A stretch of DNA of 64,000 nucleotides from Beroe ovata. Taxonomy: Eukaryota; Ctenophora; Nuda; Beroida; Beroidae. Location: positions 667,390 through 731,389 of the forward strand of contig CAMPET010000006.1 in assembly GCA_946803715.1 (NCBI GenBank), given 5' to 3'. The notes under the pieces are model-generated. The model made no database searches. It had not been told where the DNA came from and worked only from the letters and a program-made list of their open reading frames with translations. Shown here in pieces: positions 11,579 to 22,800 of this stretch (the stretch's first letter is position 1; each line of letters starts with the position of its first letter). A program made the translations under genes and the position numbers.

Positions 11579-12711
11579 TTAATGTATCGAGTTCGAATTC
11601 AATATGTTAATGGTATGTTGGCATTAGCATTTGTTCAAAATCAAATGTGTTCGTAATTTAGGAATCAGGAACGAATAGGTTCCCAATTGCAATCTTGCCG
11701 GATGCTACTGTTTTTAGTATTAACTGTTAAATCAATATTACATGTCCACTTTGCACTCAGCAGTCAGACTGTTTGACTGTTAGTGTTAAGTGCCAACAAA
11801 GGCTTGTAGGATTTCACCCTACCCTTGCTGGCGGGATTTTATCCCTGGCAAGGGGCGGATTGAAAATCGCGCGCACCGACGGTAGGGTAAAATCCTACAA
11901 ACAAAGGCCTGCTTCTGACAGTGACGTACGTTACGGACACTGCCAGTGCACTGCATGGCATGTGACACAATCCGAAATTTCGGCCTTCGATGAAGGCGCG
12001 CGCGCCGCGCGCAAGAAACAGTGGACAGATAACATCCGGCAAATATATAAAGACTAATATTGTTTCCAGTTTCTCACGCAGGAGAAATGGTGGACAGTAA
12101 CCATGCGGCTTTAAGTGTGCAGATGCTGAACTATATATATATATGTGCTTTGCTTTATTTGATTGTGATGGAATAGCTACAAAGCAACTGAAAAGTTGAT
12201 AAGTTAAACTATAACACTCTGTCAACCTTGGTCTGGGTGTGAGTTTTTCTTTTCACATCAAAGTATAATTCTTGATTGCGTTTTTCCTTGTTTTTTCTCC
12301 TTTTTTTCTCCTTGGCAAAAAAGAATAACTAATACCACAATATACAAATTGCAGATTTGTCAGAAAGAAAATCTGGCAGCTGGTTTAAGGCCATTAAGGT
12401 CTATTCTAAACTGCTTGCATCAGCAAGCCATTTGAGTGTAAGTTTGAGAATAAGACTGAGAATAAGTTTGCTGGCAGGCAACAAAATTCTTGACTGGATC
12501 TATCATCTATGCTTTATGGAATACACCAGTGATGGATCCAAAACTAAGGCTATGATTCAATGATGAGAATTTAGCTGAATAGGTTGCCATATATAATAAG
12601 TTCAATGCATCTTCCCAATCATCACTATCATACTTGAAGAATTATTTCACTTCAACTTTTTCTCGCTCTCCTCACCATCTGTGTAAGTGAATCACTAGTG
12701 CAGCCAAGCTT
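11579..12711. repeat. Duplicated block, copy A (ends at single N)
   Basis: Near-identical to 13226-14595, starting at TTAATGTATCGAGTTCG. It stops exactly at the isolated N at 12712, in the sequence CAGCCAAGCTT. Copy A carries a 97-bp inverted-repeat insertion absent from copy B, and B has extra bases in several places. Most likely the two alleles of one locus placed in tandem by the assembly. Confidence 0.8.
11804..11900. mobile_element. 97-bp inverted-repeat element with 8-9 bp target duplication (copy 1)
   Basis: Starts TTGTAGGATTTCACCCTACC and ends with the near-complement GGTAGGGTAAAATCCTACAA. Flanks are ACAAAGGC on both sides (9 bp if the terminal A is shared). The interior includes CTTGCTGGCGGGATTTTATC and ATCGCGCGCACCGACG. 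It is absent from the otherwise matching copy B near 13480, which reads as a pre-insertion or sister-allele site. The duplication length and hairpin form suggest a Mutator-like MITE. Confidence 0.8.
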
Positions 12712-12712
12712 N

Positions 12713-13192
12713 CGATTAACTTGAAACTTCTATCATAGCTCAAGGACCATTAGAAACTCGGACAACCAAAATTTCAAGTTAATAGGCCAGGGAAATAGCC
12801 CCCAAAAATATCGATTCAGGGAACTAATTCCCAAAAAGGCGATTCCAGTTCCATGGTACTCGTTTAGGTCCCCAGAAACACCTCCTAAGTTTGTCGCGGT
12901 CTACGAGGTGAAGAAATGCCATTTCTGGACCACGCCCATCTTGACCGTGGGAAAATTTTTGATTTCCTTAAGGAAAGGAGTAGAGGGGCAATTGAGGGCA
13001 CCAAAATGCGCAGAATCATCGCATTATTGGGGGTAGAACCCATCAGAAAGGCGGTATCTATTTCCGTTTCCGAGATATCGGCCACGCCCCATTTTTTCAA
13101 TGCGAGCCTGGGAAAATTTCCGATGTCTTTCAGGAAAGGAATAGAGAGGCCAACGAGGGCACCAAAATGTGCACAATCATCTCATTAGTGGG
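12713..13192. repeat. Orphan contig with two diverged tandem repeat units
   Basis: Bounded by isolated Ns at 12712 and 13193. Two units of roughly 110 bp share GGGAAAATTT, AGGAAAGGA and GAGGGCACCAAAATG (around 12935-13030 and 13082-13190). It resembles a dispersed repeat, which may explain why the assembler placed it here. Confidence 0.6.
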
Positions 13193-13225
13193 NCTAGCAA
13201 ACGTGCCCGCGCGTACAGGGGGTGG

Positions 13226-14595
13226 TTAATGTATCGAGTTCGAATTCAATATGTTAATGGTATATTGGCATTAGCATTTGTTCAAAATCAAATGTGTTCG
13301 TAATTTAGGAATCAGGAATAGGTTCTCAATTGCAATCTTGCCGGATGCTACTGTCATGTTTTTAGTGTTAACTGTTAAATCAATATTATATGTCCACTTT
13401 GCACTTGCAGTTGCAGTGCAACTTGCACTCATGATCTGACTCAGCAGCCAGACTGTTTGACTGTTAGTGCTAAGTGCCAACAAATGAACGAAGGCCTGCG
13501 TCTGACATGGACAGTGACGTATGGACACTGCCAGTGCACTGCATGGCCTGGCATGTGACACATTGACACAATCCGCGCGCCGCGCTACACTGCTACAGAC
13601 GTCGCGAAATTCGCGACTCGCGTGCGATGCGATGGCTGCAACCATTAAACCAGGCGCGCGCCGCGCCTCATTTAACCTGGCATGGGACATGGCCATTATA
13701 TAATACATGGGAGTATAGCATGTCAAGCGCAATTCTCCTTATAATCTAGATAGTGCGCGCGCTACATTGCAGAGAAATTGAAAATATTTTTTTTTGTTTT
13801 TCATTTCATTTGAAATGATCATATTATGCCATAAGCGGTATGAAGAAATTGATGAAATGATGAAGACTTTAAATTGTCCACTGGTCATATATGATGTATA
13901 TAAAGACTGATATTGTATCCAGTTTCTCACGCAGGAGAAACAGTGGACAGTAACCATGCAGATGCTGAACTATATATATGTGCTTCATTTGATTGTGATG
14001 GAATAGCTACAAAACAACTGAAAAGTTGATAAGTTAAACTATAACACTCTGTCAACCTTGGTCTGGGTGTGAGTTTTTCTTGTATTCACATCAAATCTTA
14101 TTCAGTATAATCCTCAATTGCGTTTTTCCTTGTTTTTTCTCCTTTTTCTCTCCTTTTTTTCTCCTTGTTTTTTTTTCTCCTTGTTTTTTCTCCTTTGGCA
14201 AAAAATAATAACTAATGCCACAATATATAAATTACAGATTTGTCAGAAAGAAAATCTGGCAGCTGGTTTAAGGCCATTTTCTGACTATTCTAAACTGCTT
14301 GCATCAGCAAGCCATTTGGGTGTAAGTTTGAGAATAAGACTGAGAATAAGTTTGCTGGCAGGCAACGAAATTCTTGACTGGATCTATCATCCATGCTTTA
14401 TGGAATACACCAGTGATGGATCCAAAAGTAAGGCTATGATTCAATGATAAGTATTTAACTGAATAGGTTGCCATAAATAATAAGTTCAATGCATCTTCCC
14501 AATCATCACTATTATACTTGAAGAATTATTTCACTTCAACTTTTTCTCGTTCTCCTCACCATCTGTGTAAGTGAGTCACTAGTGCAGCCAAGCTT
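13226..14595. repeat. Duplicated block, copy B
   Basis: Second copy of the block at 11579-12711. It lacks the 97-bp element, has additional GC-rich repeat sequence around 13560-13760 and a longer TTTTTTCTCC run, and continues past the point where copy A is cut. Confidence 0.8.
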
Positions 14596-15670
14596 GGCTT
14601 TCTCTTCTGGAGTCAAGTTTGCCAAGCAGAACGCTACCAATGAAGGGGGGACTCCGGACTGGAGTGATGACAAACATTTGAACTTCAGGAACATCTTTGC
14701 TCTGAAAACACCCAACTCAGCAGGTTGAGCAGGGAGGTTGTGTATGTGTTCATTTGTTGGTTCATTATTGTAGAGAACAGGACCTCTGGTGCAGCCTCTC
14801 TTCCTGAGAACACAGCACCAGTATGTCCTAGGTCCCCGATACTTGTTTCAGGTGAAGCGGTTTCCATCTAGCCCCATCTAGTACTGCATTCAGTGCTCCC
14901 CACCTCCCTGTGATGAATTCCACAACAGAGGGTGGAGATAAGGAGTCAGGAGTGGGAGAAGAGAAGGGGGATGGATAAGGGGGAGGATAGATTAGATGGG
15001 GAGAGAGGAGTGGCACAAGGAAAAGGGGAGAGAGGAGAGTAGATGAGGGGTGGTAGTGGAGGGAGCCGCATCTCTTCTGGAGATTAAAGTGGTGAATCGA
15101 AGCTGAGGTGTGCCTATTGCGAATTAATGGTCCTCTAGTTTTTGATCTGAACATCGGTAAAATTGAAATGAGTGACGTTTCGAAGGTGTCAAATGAGGAG
15201 TTAAATTGCACTGAAAATAATATTTTTCACCAAATCATTTCTCATATTCTCACACTTCAAGGCCATCCTTGTGATCATCAAAACTTCATAGTTGCTGTGA
15301 AACCAGGCCCAATTGATGTTTTCAAGCACAACAAAACGCGAAAATCAATGAGACACACTGATACCAAAAATCAGCCAAAACCTATTTTGCGGGGGGCAAT
15401 GGGCATACCAGAAGTGTTCCTAACATATCTACTGGGAATAGATTCAGCCTCAAAAAATTTGTAGTATTTGCATTAAGTAGTGCACAGAGGCAAATATCTT
15501 TCGCGGTGTGTACGGAATCGCGAAATTTGGTGTTTTCCGCGACAAACCGCGAAATTTGGCATTTTCCGCGACAAATCGCGATTTTTTCCGATTCCCGTGA
15601 ATAATCGCGAATTTGTGCGGTTTTCCGCGATAAATCGCGACATTTAAGAGAAATCCAGGGATTTCAAATG

Positions 15671-15790
15671 TTGACCAAACGTTATAAAACTTGACCAAAC
15701 GTTACAAAAGTTGACCAAACGTTATTTAACTTGACCAAACGTTACAAAAGTTGACCAAACGTTATAAAACTTGACCAAACGTTATAAAAC
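15671..15790. repeat. Six-unit 20-bp tandem repeat
   Basis: Six consecutive 20-bp units of TTGACCAAACGTTAYAAAAS, in exact register from 15671 to 15790. Preceded by CGCGAAATTTGG / TTTTCCGCGACAAA repeats at 15500-15640. Confidence 0.9.
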
Positions 15791-16920
15791 TTGGATTGAC
15801 AGGCTCGGAACAGCATATCCCTTAGGCCTTAACGACAAGAAGAAGGGATTTGGCAGTATATCGCNATTTTCTGCTTTTATTTCAGTACCTTTGGATATCG
15901 GCACAGTGCCCTAAGACCACTATATTTCCATTGCTACGACAAACAATAAAAGCCATATATTCTGTAATTTAAATGAGTATCTAACTCCTCAGATCATCGC
16001 ATTTTCTTCAGTCCTTCACTCTTTTTGCATAAATTTTGCATGAATTTCTTGCTCCTCTTATTCTTTGTTACTGTGATATTTTCTTTGATGAAAAAATTTG
16101 TCTACAACACTCTCTTTTTGAAAAATTTTCCAGGGGCTTTGCCCCCTGGACCCAAATCCATGTTGTAGCTTACTCGCTAGGCTCACTGCGCAAACTCGAC
16201 TCGAAAAAATGTCTGGCTACGAGCCTGAGTTAGAGAGAGGATTATCATCAAAAGCGTCACTTTAACCTCTCATCGCCATGGCAGTTCCCACAATAGTGTC
16301 CATGTATAATAACTGTATAATGTATATTCTATGCTATTCGCATGTTACCTCCTCAGTATCCACCTATAGTGTCCTATACCCGTCAGCGCATTCCAGTACC
16401 TCAGGACATTTCTCTGTGACGAATGGAGCCCCGATCGTCACTGCTTTCTGAACTACGATTGAGGTGTTTTGGCAGCACCTTACACACCATTGCACTTATG
16501 CATGATGCAGTGAGGTCCAAAGAGTCGAGTGCTTTCTAAATTCTAGAGAGCAAGTTTGGATTAGATAGTTGGAACGACCAACACAGAACATTGAGTATCT
16601 TGTTTGGGCAGTGTACTAACGGGATTGTATGTAGGTGTGAAAGAAGAAGCATAAGAGTGCTAAAATTTTGTGACAGTGCACAAATGGTCACAAAATTGTT
16701 GCGTGTTTACGTATCGCGCATATCTTCGTTCTCATTGTATTCGCGCAAAATTTCAATTATCACCGCGCGCACACTCATCATTGCCGAATTTAATTGTTGC
16801 CAAACGCGCGCCTTTTCATGCTTTGTTTCCTATACTATTCTTAATCTTATCTCTAAAATAAACTTGTTTTAGGAGGAATCAATTTGTTATCCATTCAATG
16901 ATTTACAAATCCCCCAAGCT

Positions 16921-18110
16921 ATGACTCTATTTCACTTCGGCAACTGTCTGGCTCTTGCCTATTTCCCATACCTCATTGTGTACAAGAACTCCAAGCTGTA
17001 AGTATGATTTTGGATCACGTGTTCCTATTCACTCTTATGATAGTTTTGGACCGTTAACTTCTGATTGTTAATAAATCCCTCATTTCAGCTCTGAGTACAG
17101 CTCATTCTGGCCGTGCGTGAAAGCTGGTGGTATCTACATACTGACTCAACTCTGCAAGGTTTGTACTTCAGTATTCATAAATTCGCGAACTCTGGCCCAG
17201 AAAAATCCGGAGTTAACTTCTATCCACTAATTGTTTTTAGATGGTGATTTTGGCGACATTTTTCCCCACGTACGAAGTACCAGCCGGTAAGATTGACCTA
17301 CACGGGGAACTCATGAAGGGAGCTGTGGAACTCTTCGACTTGGTTGGACTGTTCCTCATCATATCACAACAGATTGGTCGAGGCGATGTCAAGATACTGG
17401 TGGCGGGAGTGGGTTAGTTTGCCTGTAGAATCAATTATTTATTGTTTCCATGTGATCTGATGTATCGTTTATTTTGCTCGCTAGTCAAATAGTATGTTGA
17501 AAACAGCCACACAATGACTATTATCCCCAGGCTGGTCGATGGCTGAGCTCCTCAGTATGCGACTCTTACCCCTCTGGGTGGGAGCCCGTGGTATCGAGTT
17601 CTCGTGGAAATATATCCAACTCTCGCTGGAGGCTAACATCAGTTTGGTAAGACCACCACTCGAAACTGTATTGTGTTTGAACATGCCGATAAGAACTGTT
17701 GACTGTTTCTAGTAAATGACGTGTGGTTAAATCACTCATGCATCACCAGGGTCACCACATTGTGATGGCCATGTTGATATGGCTATACACGCGGAACAGC
17801 ATGGAGAAGTCAGTCCTCCCCCTCATCGTTTCCCTGCTCCTACTCTCGAGCTCCAAACAGACCCTCCTCGAACTACTCGGTACCCTCTTCCACATCTCCT
17901 CCCTGGGAATGCTGGGTTTGAGTGTCCTCATCACTGCCCTAGTCGGCATCATTGCTACTCATCTCTACGTGAGCCTGTGTATACAGGATAACTCCTGGGG
18001 AAACCCAAAGGTGAGAGTCAGCTATCATGAATGCTCTGTTCCTGATTGAGTCTTCTGCGTGTGTTTGTTTTAATGATAGTTCATTTGTTCTCCTCCCGCA
18101 GTATCATTAA
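16921..18110 (+). CDS. TMEM147: Transmembrane protein 147
   Basis: Multi-pass ER membrane protein that associates with the Sec61 translocon and the Nicalin-NOMO complex. Exons: 16921-16997, 17089-17158, 17241-17412, 17531-17646, 17750-18010, 18102-18110. They join in frame to 234 aa (human 224). The start [20 protein letters not shown] is almost identical to the vertebrate N-terminus. Later blocks read [43 protein letters not shown] and EANISLGHH, followed by hydrophobic helices to the end. The last coding exon holds only Tyr-His-stop. An acceptor at about 16872 indicates a non-coding first exon upstream. Confidence 0.95.
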
Positions 18111-18427
18111 TCAACGTGGTAGCCGGAGAGGGATGATGGGAGTGTTTGTGATTTCAACTCCTGTCGATAGAAATGTTATCTGACGTCTGTATTTTCTCTG
18201 ATATATCAAGGGTTGCTCCTACTGCATCTATAGGAGACCACACCCTATGATACATGTGTTGTTATCTTACTATTTACATTTTACGATCATAGTTGCTTTG
18301 ATAGTTTTTGCTTCGGATATATGAACTCTATGCGATTCTTCTGACTCAACATTTAACTTATTTGTTCCGTATAATAGCTCAGTCTCCTCTGATAGAAACT
18401 TTCTCTACGCACAATCTCCCATCTAGG

Positions 18428-20063
18428 ATGTCAAAGCAATGTGACTTGAAACTTAACGAACCAATCTCATCGAGTCGTGTAGTGCCGCGGTGGCAGAGGA
18501 AAGAACTGGAAAAGTCGCGCGGAGCAGGGTCTTCATCAGCCAAGACAAATTCGAACAATGCGTCGTTCTCCAGCCAGAGCAATGTGTCCAGTACATTCGG
18601 GGAATCCTTCACGGCAGATTCCCGGAGAACCCCCAGCAAGCGGCCCTCACTGTCGCTAAACATGCCGTACAAAACCACTAACGTGGACGGCACTCCCAAG
18701 AAGAAAGTCAATTCCTCCCTGAAGAATCAGAACAAGATCGGAACTCCGAAGAAACTGACGAAAAGCGGTGGAAACCGATCTAATCGAACAACACCTATTG
18801 GTGACAGATTTATCCCGCCCCGTACTGCTAACGATTTCGAGGAATCTGGATTTGAACTGCTCGATGAGACAGACGAGGGGAAGCTGTCTCCGTGTACGAG
18901 AAGATTCAGGGATACGATGAAAGTCAACCTTCAGATGGATAAACCCAAGATTCTGAATATGAGAAACAAAGCGCCGGAACCGGCCATCAATCCGCTTAAC
19001 CAACAATCAAAAGTAAGTGTGGTAAGACCGGACATTCATATACCCGCAAGTATATGATCTGTTCCCACGTTGCGTTACCCAAATCTTTCGCCCGCCTTTC
19101 TGTTCACAGAGTTGAATAGGGGCGCACGTTAAAGTGTGCACAATAAGATCTGATTGACTCACTCATTCTCATTTCCGCAGGTGCTGTTTGCACAGAGTGG
19201 CGGACAGGTTCACAGGAAGGCGGCCGCCAGGATGATACCACAGACAGCTTGGCGGGTGTTAGATGCTCCCGATGTGAACAACGATTATTACCTCAACCTA
19301 CTGGATTGGAGTGTGGGGAATTTGCTTTGTGTAGCACTCAACACTAGTGTGTTCTTGTGGAATGCAGGAACTGGCGATATCATGGAGCTTGTCGAGGTAT
19401 TATCTCTAGGGGTGCTGAGGTAGTCTCCAGGATGGTGCCGTGGTAATCCCTTGGGTGGTAGCGTGGTAATTGCGTTATGATCAGTGGCACTAATAACTCT
19501 GACACTAGACACCCCACCTCTTCCACAGCACACAAGTCAGATCTCGTCCGTACAATGGTCACCCACTGTCCCGGATATCCTAGCTGTCGGTGACCATGAC
19601 AACAAGATCTCGCTGTGGAATGTGGAGAAGCAGTCAGTTGTCAGGGTGATGGCTGGACATACAGACAGAGTCAGTGCTCTGGCGTGGAACGAGTTTATAC
19701 TTTCCAGGTATGATGAGATAAGTGATTATACAATACACATTGTACAAGTTTCTCATATTGAATTTTAGTTTCTTTTATTGAATTTTAGTTTCTTATATTG
19801 AATTTTAGTTTTTTATATTTTTGAAAAAAAAAATCAAAAACATTTGATCCATGTCTGCAGGGGGGGTGGAACCGCGCAACCAGTAGTATGGATGTATCTA
19901 ACTCACGGCTTTGTTTTTTCAGCGGCAGTCGGAGTAGTCATATATTCCATCACGATGTACGAGTAGCAGACCATCATACAGCAACACTCAGTGGTCATGA
20001 CTTAGAGGTGAGTGTGTGTGTGTGTGTGTGTNNNNNNNNNNNNNNNNNNNNNNNNNNGGGTGG

Positions 20064-20098
<35 letters not shown>

Positions 20099-21222
20099 GT
20101 GTATGATGATAATTTCTATCCCAGGTCTGTGGGTTAGCATACAGTAAGGACGGCAACTATTTGGCGTCAGGTGGTAACGATAACAAGGTTAACATATGGA
20201 CTGGCCATGAAACTTCACCATTACACACCCTCATCGAGCACACAGCTGCTGTGAAAGCACTCGGTATGTGGGAATAAGTCGGATTATATATTTGTAGAGA
20301 TATGTTATATGATGGGATGGTGGTACATAGTCCATACTGGCAGTTGCTGTCACTGTCACTCCCCTCACAGCATGGTGTCCAAGTTCCAAGAACCTACTCG
20401 CATCTGGTGGTGGTACTGCTGACAGACAAATCTGTTTCTGGAATGCTGCCAGCGGTAGACTTCAACATTCTACCGATACTGGATCTCAGGTACCGCAATC
20501 AAGAGTAGTATGCGGGCAAAAATCTGTGGTCACTGATGCGGTGGTCTCATAGTCATGTGGTACAACATACCTACTCTGCATGAAGAGTTCGTGTTATGTA
20601 GAGCTCAATATACTCCAATCTATGAACTGTTCATAGATTGGACAGATACAATGAGAGACTGATGAGTAACAATGGGAGAAGAGATTCATTCCCATTTGTG
20701 TTACCCGTGTGAAGTACTGTGAGATGATTGTACTATTGCCCGCGCAGGTGAGTGCGATACTTTGGTCACGGAACAACAAGGAACTGGTAACGGGTCACGG
20801 ATACTCACAGAACCAGCTCACAGTGTGGAAATACCCAACCATGACACGTCTAGCTGAACTTACTGGACACCAGGTATTGGATCCTTATCATATTGATATG
20901 AAATACGAGCAAGGAAGTTGATTGCAAAATTTGGTCTATAGCCCTTGATTATTGAGAGATCTGGAGTGTAATGTTTCTATTTAAGTGAACACAACTCCAT
21001 GTTCATACAATAACTGTGTCACACTGTGTCATTACCCCATGATGCCCACAGGACCGTGTCCTCCAATTATCCATGTCACCTGACGGAAGTACTGTCGTAT
21101 CGCTCGGTGCTGACGAATCACTACGTCTCTGGAAAGTGTTTGACAGCGACACTCAGGTCCAGAAGAAGAAGAGGGAGAAAACTCGCACCCCTGGTAGTAA
21201 ACTTACCATGGATTGCCGGTGA
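18428..21222 (+). CDS. CDC20: CDC20, APC/C activator, 8 coding exons
   Basis: CDC20 binds the anaphase-promoting complex, recruits cyclin B and securin, and is the target of the spindle checkpoint. Exons: 18428-19012, 19181-19396, 19529-19707, 19923-20007, 20125-20263, 20371-20489, 20748-20873, 21052-21222. They join in frame to 539 aa (human 499). The N-terminal half is Ser/Lys rich and holds the C-box in GDRFIPPR. Seven WD40 blades follow ([97 protein letters not shown]). CDC20 is preferred over FZR1 from the blade sequences. The protein ends MDCR, not the usual Ile-Arg. Open sequence extends upstream to 18308, but MSKQC after a probable acceptor is the likelier start. Confidence 0.95.
20032..20057. 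other. Assembly gap inside a TG array (CDC20 intron 4)
   Basis: 26 Ns flanked by TGTGTG on both sides, within the intron between exons ending at 20007 and starting at 20125. The coding phase is unaffected. Confidence 0.95.
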
Positions 21223-22036
21223 AGATAGGATGTGTGTCTTTTTATGACTTTTATTTTGGATTACTTTTTATTTTGACCGGTAACTGTAATTCTTGATTTT
21301 GGGTATTCTCAGGCAATGCGATTTTGAATAGTTTTTATCGAGTTACTTCTTACCCATTTCTAGTTTCATATGCAGGAAACTTTGACTTGAAGTTGACCGA
21401 TCGTGGATTCCATTTCCAATCCGATATGTTTTGTTTATAACAAGTAACGTCTGTTTGAATAAGAAATGCCAATCTGAGAGAACATGACATGAATGCAGAA
21501 TGATGATGGACTTGGAGTTGGACTTGGAGGGTGTTAATTGTTAAACTTAATAAACAATTGGAATTGAACGTTGAACAACATTATCAATTATTATTATTAT
21601 TTCAATATTGCCCATCCCGTAATACAAACGATTATATTCACCCGATTTAAATAATATAATACCTTGCCGGATGTTATAACGTTCGGGTGCGCCCCTTTTT
21701 CAAACCTCTACCCGATACCGGCACTACGCTCATAGTCATCTTGTAAAGCTCAGTTATATCGTAGCTATATATAGCTGAATCCATATCCAACGTTCCCGTT
21801 TTTTTGGACCATGGGAACCTTCCTGGCATTGACCGATTGACGTTTTGCTTTTAGTTTTGGTCATGATCATGTGCAGTGCGTGATCATGATCAGTGATCAT
21901 CACGAGACTCGACCTCTCAGTCTTATGTCTATAGAGAATGAGGGACCATGACCATGCGTCACGTGATATAAACACTTGTAACTTGTTTTGCATGCAACGT
22001 TAGACCGCTTTGCATTAATTGCTTTGCATTAATTCT

Positions 22037-22269
22037 ACGACTTTTCAGTTCACTGAGTAGAACAGGGGCGCGCAACGTGTGCACAGGCAATTATTGTTCC
22101 CCGTCCCGCGCTGCGTGACCCAAATACTCCGCGCGCGCTGCGCGTCTCCGTGGTTTACGACTTTTCAGTTCACTGAGTAGAACAGGGGCGCGCAACGTGT
22201 GCACAAACCACGGAGACGCGCAGCGCGCGCGGAGTATTTGGGTCACGCAGCGCGGGAACAATAATTGCC
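22037..22269. repeat. Direct and inverted repeat cassette
   Basis: A 49-bp direct repeat (ACGACTTTTCAGTTCACTGA to GTGTGCACA) at 22037-22085 and 22157-22204 alternates with inverted arms at 22086-22156 and 22205-22269. The arms are complementary over about 65 bp apart from a 5-base insertion in the left arm. The second direct repeat would be the loop of a long GC-rich hairpin. A degraded copy of the same parts lies in CDC20 intron 1 (about 19060-19145). Confidence 0.85.
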
Positions 22270-22279
22270 ATGGCCAGAT

Positions 22280-22800
22280 GCTATTCATTTGTCGGGCGAT
22301 GCCAGACCGCTGATGCAAGCCGCGCGAAGCGGCTTGCCACTTGCGTCAGCGGTCCCTGTCTGAGCTGAGCTGAGAATAAGTTTGCGCCGCGCCGCGCGCG
22401 AAACGAAATTCTCGACAGGGTCTATCATTGATCGACAACTATTCATCTGTCCACTGCATTGTAGGATTTCACCCTACCCTTGCTGGCGGGATTTTATCCC
22501 GGGGCGGATTGAAAATCGCGCGCACCGACGGTAGGGTAAAATCCTACAATCCACTGCACTGCACACTGCACAGCTGTTTGCATGTTTTCAGGTTTCCTAA
22601 ATTTCGCGCGCGCGGCGCGCCTTCATCAAATGCCGAAACCGCTGATGCAAGATTTTCAGCTCTGTGACTGTTTGAGAATTATGAATTAGTTTGCGCCGCG
22701 CGCGCGTCAAACGAAATTCTTGACATGATGATGAAGGTCTATCAATGATAGACCCTCCTTGGAGAAGATCAAAAAGGGGGCGACGGGCGTGCAACGTGTG
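22280..22800. repeat. GC-rich dispersed repeat, two adjacent copies
   Basis: The module GAGAATAAGTTTGCGCCGCG then GAAACGAAATTCTCGACAGG then TCTATCAT occurs at about 22372-22430, and in a diverged form at about 22675-22745. The same module occurs at 12455, 14345, 47430, 47525 and (reversed) 56300. A GCAAGCCGC/GCGGCTTGC palindrome sits at about 22314-22336. Confidence 0.7.
22459..22549. mobile_element. 91-bp inverted-repeat element with 9-bp target duplication (copy 2)
   Basis: Same termini as the element at 11804, TTGTAGGATTTC to AAATCCTACAA. Flanked on both sides by TCCACTGCA (22450-22458 and 22550-22558), a perfect 9-bp duplication. Inserted into the GC-rich dispersed repeat. Confidence 0.85.

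Larger units (their letters stand above)
10872..16920. other. Repeat-rich intergenic region between CUL1 and TMEM147
   Basis: Six kilobases without a recognisable gene. It contains the duplicated block 11579-12711 / 13226-14595, a 97-bp inverted-repeat element (11804-11900), a small orphan contig between two single Ns (12713-13192) carrying two diverged tandem units of about 110 bp, T-rich TTTTTTCTCC runs (about 14116-14200), CGCGAAATTT-type repeats (15500-15640) and a 20-bp tandem array (15671-15790). A 118-aa frame at 15108-15464 has no recognisable domain and is not called as a gene. Confidence 0.7.

Noticed and set aside
15108-15464. 118-aa plus-strand frame as a gene
   Set aside because: No domain, no homology that I recognise and no splice or initiation context; it overlaps low-complexity DNA between repeats.
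18308-18427. N-terminal extension of CDC20 from the upstream ATG
   Set aside because: The extension is hydrophobic and unlike CDC20, and an acceptor-like tag (about 18378) precedes the MSKQC start.
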